Origin: Paramacrobiotus metropolitanus
Lineage: Eukaryota; Tardigrada; Eutardigrada; Parachela; Macrobiotidae
Assembly (NCBI RefSeq): GCF_019649055.1
Contig: NW_026570441.1
Coordinates: 1 to 64,000 of the forward strand
Reading direction: 5' to 3'
Length of the DNA stretch: 64,000 nt
Shown: piece after piece, positions 60,378-64,000 of the stretch
Numbering within the stretch: position 1 is the first letter of the stretch
How the letters are laid out: every line of letters begins with the position of its first letter
Notes under the pieces: model-generated
What the model was told of the DNA's origin: nothing
Databases searched by the model: none
The model's input: only the letters and a program-made list of their open reading frames with translations
Position numbers and translations under genes: made by a program

Positions 60378-63200
60378 AAGGATGCTCTGACTCGGTACCG
60401 CACCAGTGTACCGCACAACTCTCCGGTTGGACCCATGTGGGGTCGCCGGTACGCGTCCTCTACCCGTCGGAGTCCGGTGTCCGGTTGACCGTCCCATCTT
60501 TTCCTTCCAGACCCATGAGAGGCAAGCAGCTCACGGCCGAGAATCCGTAGGTCGCTCGAGCGTTTCGTTGGACCGGTAATGCGTCTGTTGGCTGGCTTCT
60601 TGCTTCAGTTGGCTTCGGAGATTAATGTAAAAATGAAATGTAATGAAGATTTATGCAGCGCGAAAAAAAAAGAATTAAGTCTTAAAAAACCACGGGGGCA
60701 TTAAGTCCACGGGGTCTCCTGTCCAACGTTGTCCGGTAAACTGGATCCGAGGCGTCAGTTCTCGGGTTATCCGTCGTGACCGGTAAAATTCACCTGAGTC
60801 GGGTAAGCACGGTGAAACACTTACTTCCAACTTGCATCCGTCCGTTGCGAATGGAGAGGCACTGTCGCAGTTGCAAATGCCGAGGCATCCTCTCTAAGTG
60901 GGGGAGTTGGACCGAGGTCGGTTGACCAAGGTTGGCCTACCGGTAAGTCGACCGGCGGCATGGAAATCCGGCTAAGTTCCGAATTCCATGAGTAAGGTCG
61001 GAAAAACCGATACTCAAGTCATGCAACTTTTGTGGTTGCTGAGCGCGGCAGTTCCGTTCATAAGTGATCGGTTAAAATCGGTCAATCTGCTACCACGAGC
61101 CTGGTTATGGTTTCGTCCGAGACGAACTGGCTCGAAGGTCCGGTCGGAAATTTTTGTGTTCCCACGGTGGAAATGGTCGGTTGACTACTACCTTATGCCT
61201 TTGTGGCTAGCAGTAGTATTTCCATCCTATAACTTCTTGGTCGGCATCCCGGTGTGTCGAGCCGACCTGTGGTCGGCTATCCAGCCATTGGTCGGTTGCA
61301 ATGATATAAGGCGAGTGGTCGGTCGTAATGGTATACGACGGGTACTCGGACATTTCGTTCCTCGATGGTCGACCAAGGTAACCTGCGATGTTCGCGTTCT
61401 TCATTCCGACTTCTGCTTTCATTCTGACCACTTTAGCTGACCTGTTGTCGGTCACCATACGTATCCGACCTTGGTTAGTTATCCCTGTTGAAGGTCGGTG
61501 GTCGGCTATCGGCTTCCACTGGTCAGTTGAAACATGTTTTCATCCGTCCAAAAGATGTATTTTTCCGTTAGGACGTCGATGTCCGACTAGTAGTTGCTTC
61601 TCCCGGCTTGTTATCGTACATTTCCGACTTCCGTTCGGTCGTGCTATTCGGCCGACTAGTAGTCAGTCATGCATCCTACTTCATGGTCGACCTCTGGACG
61701 AGTCCGAGTTCCGGCGTCCTTATCGAGTTATGGGTCGTTGCAATGGCGTCTATTGGCCGGGTAACTCCATCAGGCAGTCATGCACGCTTGTGGTGAAAAG
61801 GGGCCTTTGTGGTCCCAGTTCACAGAACAAGCTCTTTGGTTTAAGCATTGCCGGAACTAGTTGCCGGCAGAGATCCATCTTCATGCACGTGCAAGGATCC
61901 TAAGGTAATATGAGATTCTATTCATCGTTTTTCCATCGCGAACCAGAGACGCCTAGCCACTTCTGATGGGGGTAGACGACTCTTGTCCACGGGAGGGTTT
62001 CGTTCCTTTCCGATGACGCAGAACAGCTGACCGGTGCTGTTGCGGGCAGTTGATCTCCGTCAGCGGACTCGTTAAGGGGGTGCAGGTCGTAACTGCTAGT
62101 ACGGTCTGCCTAGGATGTTTCATTTAAGATCATGGGGAAGCGGGTCGGCGGAGTCGTTGATACACCCGTAGCCGGCTAAACCGTCGGTGGCCCCTTCAGG
62201 GAAAGCCAGCACGGTCAGAGCGTGCGTGGTCGTGTTCACCGGTGAGTCGGTTAGTTCCGATATCCTCCAGGGGAGACGTCGGTGGGGCTCCAGGTACAGA
62301 GTCTGTATGTCTGGGTTCAACGGAGAATCCGGTACGACTTCTAAAGGGTGGCGATCGCAGTTGTCGCCTCGGTCTACCGTTTGCTTTCCGTCTACCTAAA
62401 GCATGTTCGACCTTTGTGGTCGGCCAAGGTAGTAAATCGCGGTTGACTCGATTTGTTGTCGCTAAATCTCTGGGCACTGGGAATCCGTTCGTTCGCTTCC
62501 GCTATGTATTTCCGTGGTACGGTCTGCGCCTTCCCTGGACACAGTCGACCTTTGTGGTCGGCTTATCCGTGTGAAAAAATGTTCGACTGTCTTTGGTGAC
62601 GAGGGTTACTGGTCGGCTGCTCGGTTCTCGAGTCGGCCACGCGTGCACGGTAAACATGGTGCTGAACGCGCAGCGACGTGTTCCGCGCCATGTTAGCGTT
62701 ACCCTCTCGGTCTATACTCCAGAGTCGGTTGGCCGGAGCAATCTTCATGCTTACCATGTAACAGACGGTTGGATGTAGTTCCACGATTAGCTTTGTTAGA
62801 TGGTCGGCGCGTTTGTTGGCTCCAACCGTAGCACATGTGGTTCTCGCCGTCTGCTCATGCCCTGCTTTGGAACTGAAGTCGGTTGCTCAGTTCTATCCAG
62901 GGGATTCCTCGGAGGACGTACCGGTACGGTGAAAGAACCGAAATACCCAGGTCTGACCACTCGTTTCCGGGTCCGACCGGAGAATCCGACCGACCTTTGT
63001 GGTCGGCTTTTGGCATAATCGTGGTCGACGTCTGTTACGTTCATGGTGTATCTGTGAAAAAACATAAGAAAAGTGTCCATTCCGAATTCCATGTCGTTTC
63101 TCGACAGTGCTGTTTCTCAGCTAAGCTGGTTCTCAGTAGGGTCGTTTCTCGACCGTGCCGTTTCTCGGCTCCAAGTCCTCTTGGGTATTACGACTGATGA
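60378..63200 (-). other. element 3 3' UTR with GGTCGG words and hairpins
   Basis: No credible ORF. By hand I count at least 16 plus-strand GGTCGG against a handful of CCGACC. Hairpins with loop TTTGT lie at 61023-61039, 61197-61207, 61800-61816, 62407-62423, 62545-62561 and 62990-63006, and one with loop TGT at 61260-61278. Arms vary but pair. Confidence 0.6.
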
Positions 63201-64000
63201 CTAGGTTTTCTTTGTGGAAACCTGCCCCTGTCCCAAGTTCATATCGACCGGCGGTTCGCCGCCGAAGTAATCTTCTTCCTCTTCGTCCGGTTTTGGTCGT
63301 TGATGAAGTCGTAGTGTAGACTCCTTCGGTTTGCAGCTGACGGAACCGCTTCGTTGGGACGCACTATCGTCTTCCGTCTCTTGTCCCGGGGGTTCCGCTT
63401 GAGACTTTTTCGCCTTGGCTATCTGTTTTCGCAGCTTTTGTGCTAAGGGTCGTGCACCCGGTGCCAAGTCGTCCGACATCCCTTCTTCGTAGGGGTGCGA
63501 GGTGAATCCGGCCGGTAAATGCTTCTTCTCCCGATACCAGCTCACAAATCGGGGCGCGTCGTCGTACGTGTCGATTTGTTCTGAGTCCGGATAGCGTATC
63601 GTCCGGCATGTCGTTCGTGCGCGAAAAGGAGATCCCGTAACCAGACGGCGAGGATGATACTTCGCATCGGCGAGCCGAGTTGGGCTACGATAGTTGCTAG
63701 CGCTGATGGGATCCTCTGGTTCCGGTAAAGTCCGTACAGTGTGAAATGGCAGTGGTAATTGCCGAGTCGTGCCGCAAAGAGGTAGCGTAGTACCGCTGCC
63801 GTGCTGTTCTGTTCGAGTTCGATCTCCTCTTGTGGGAGATATTGCAGCAAGTCCAGAGCTGCCCGAGCCGCTGTGATGACGAAAGCCGGAGGTGCGTCGG
63901 TGATGACGAACTGAGCAACGCTTTCCAACTCGTCGTGTTGGTATTCGCGCGGGCCGAGCTGACTTAAACGCGGTCCGTCCGGACTGTGTAATGGTATGTT
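63201..64000 (-). pseudogene. element 3 accessory protein C-terminus, 5' partial
   Basis: The frames 63542-63928 and 63201-63545 are joined by a frameshift near 63590. AQFVITDAPPAFVITAARAA, AVLRYLFAARLGNYHCHF and SALATIVAQLGSPMRSII align with element 1 AQFVLRHTNPALRLLAGRAA, KILAARLGHYQTHH and APLIAQATKLGQPVANI. FVSWYREKKHLPAGF matches FVYDFIKEISVDKKSF. The tail is acidic. No known family. Confidence 0.6.

Larger units (their letters stand above)
60348..64000 (-). mobile_element. element 3: 3' end of another giant LTR retrotransposon, partial
   Basis: The conserved box and the homology of its coding end (63201-64000) to element 1 12.5-11.7 kb identify it. It has a 2.85 kb 3' UTR rich in GGTCGG words and CC-TTTGT-GG hairpins. 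The rest lies beyond the right edge. Confidence 0.65.

Overview
This window is eukaryotic and is most likely from an invertebrate animal, though the species cannot be named from sequence. It has AT-rich intergenic DNA, AATAAA poly(A) signals, two probable short GT-AG introns (59 and 53 nt) and no bacterial operons. Nearly all recognisable coding sequence belongs to transposable elements, and many are nested in one another.

Layout. 0-2.9 kb: a broken protein-primed family B DNA polymerase of Polinton/Maverick type, running off the left edge. 2.9-8.1 kb: AT-rich DNA with small repeats. 8.1-10.0 kb and 34.8-35.3 kb: two halves of one DIRS-like tyrosine-recombinase retrotransposon, split by element 1. 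10.0-34.8 kb (minus strand): element 1, a 24.8 kb LTR retrotransposon. 35.3-38.4 kb: AT-rich DNA with one possible small gene. 38.4-41.9 kb (plus strand): element 4, only the 3' end of a related element. 41.9-53.3 kb (minus strand): element 2, an internally deleted relative of element 1, flanked by a CTAG duplication and sitting in what looks like the LTR of element 4. 53.4-60 kb: repeats, two MITE-like elements, a dead pogo/Tigger-type transposase and one probable host gene. 60-64 kb (minus strand): element 3, the 3' end of a third relative running off the right edge.

The giant elements share one plan in sense order: LTR; Met-tRNA-like primer site; 1.3 kb leader; a long coiled-coil ORF; Gag with a CCHC knuckle and a Gly/Gln-rich tail; a hairpin on the gag stop codon; a Lys/Arg/Gln-rich spacer; protease; a conserved zinc-containing domain I do not recognise; a pre-RT barrel; RT; RNase H; integrase. 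In element 1 about 8 kb of accessory coding sequence follows, then a structured 3' UTR, a conserved box and the 3' LTR. The two LTRs of element 1 and of element 2 are each nearly identical, yet the reading frames are broken many times.

The strongest undescribed signal lies at the nucleotide level. Elements 1 and 2 carry well over a hundred copies of GAAAGGTCAC/AAAGGTCA, read through in all three frames (Lys-Gly-His, Glu-Arg-Ser, Lys-Val-Thr). Its orientation reverses in the 5' leaders and the element 1 3' UTR. Element 4 carries 13 short hairpins with a constant CAATA loop and arms that covary. Element 3 carries the same architecture with a TTTGT loop. Element 2 has six tandem covarying hairpins inside pol, and element 1 has six dispersed copies of another hairpin. 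Each lineage seems to have filled its RNA with its own short motif.
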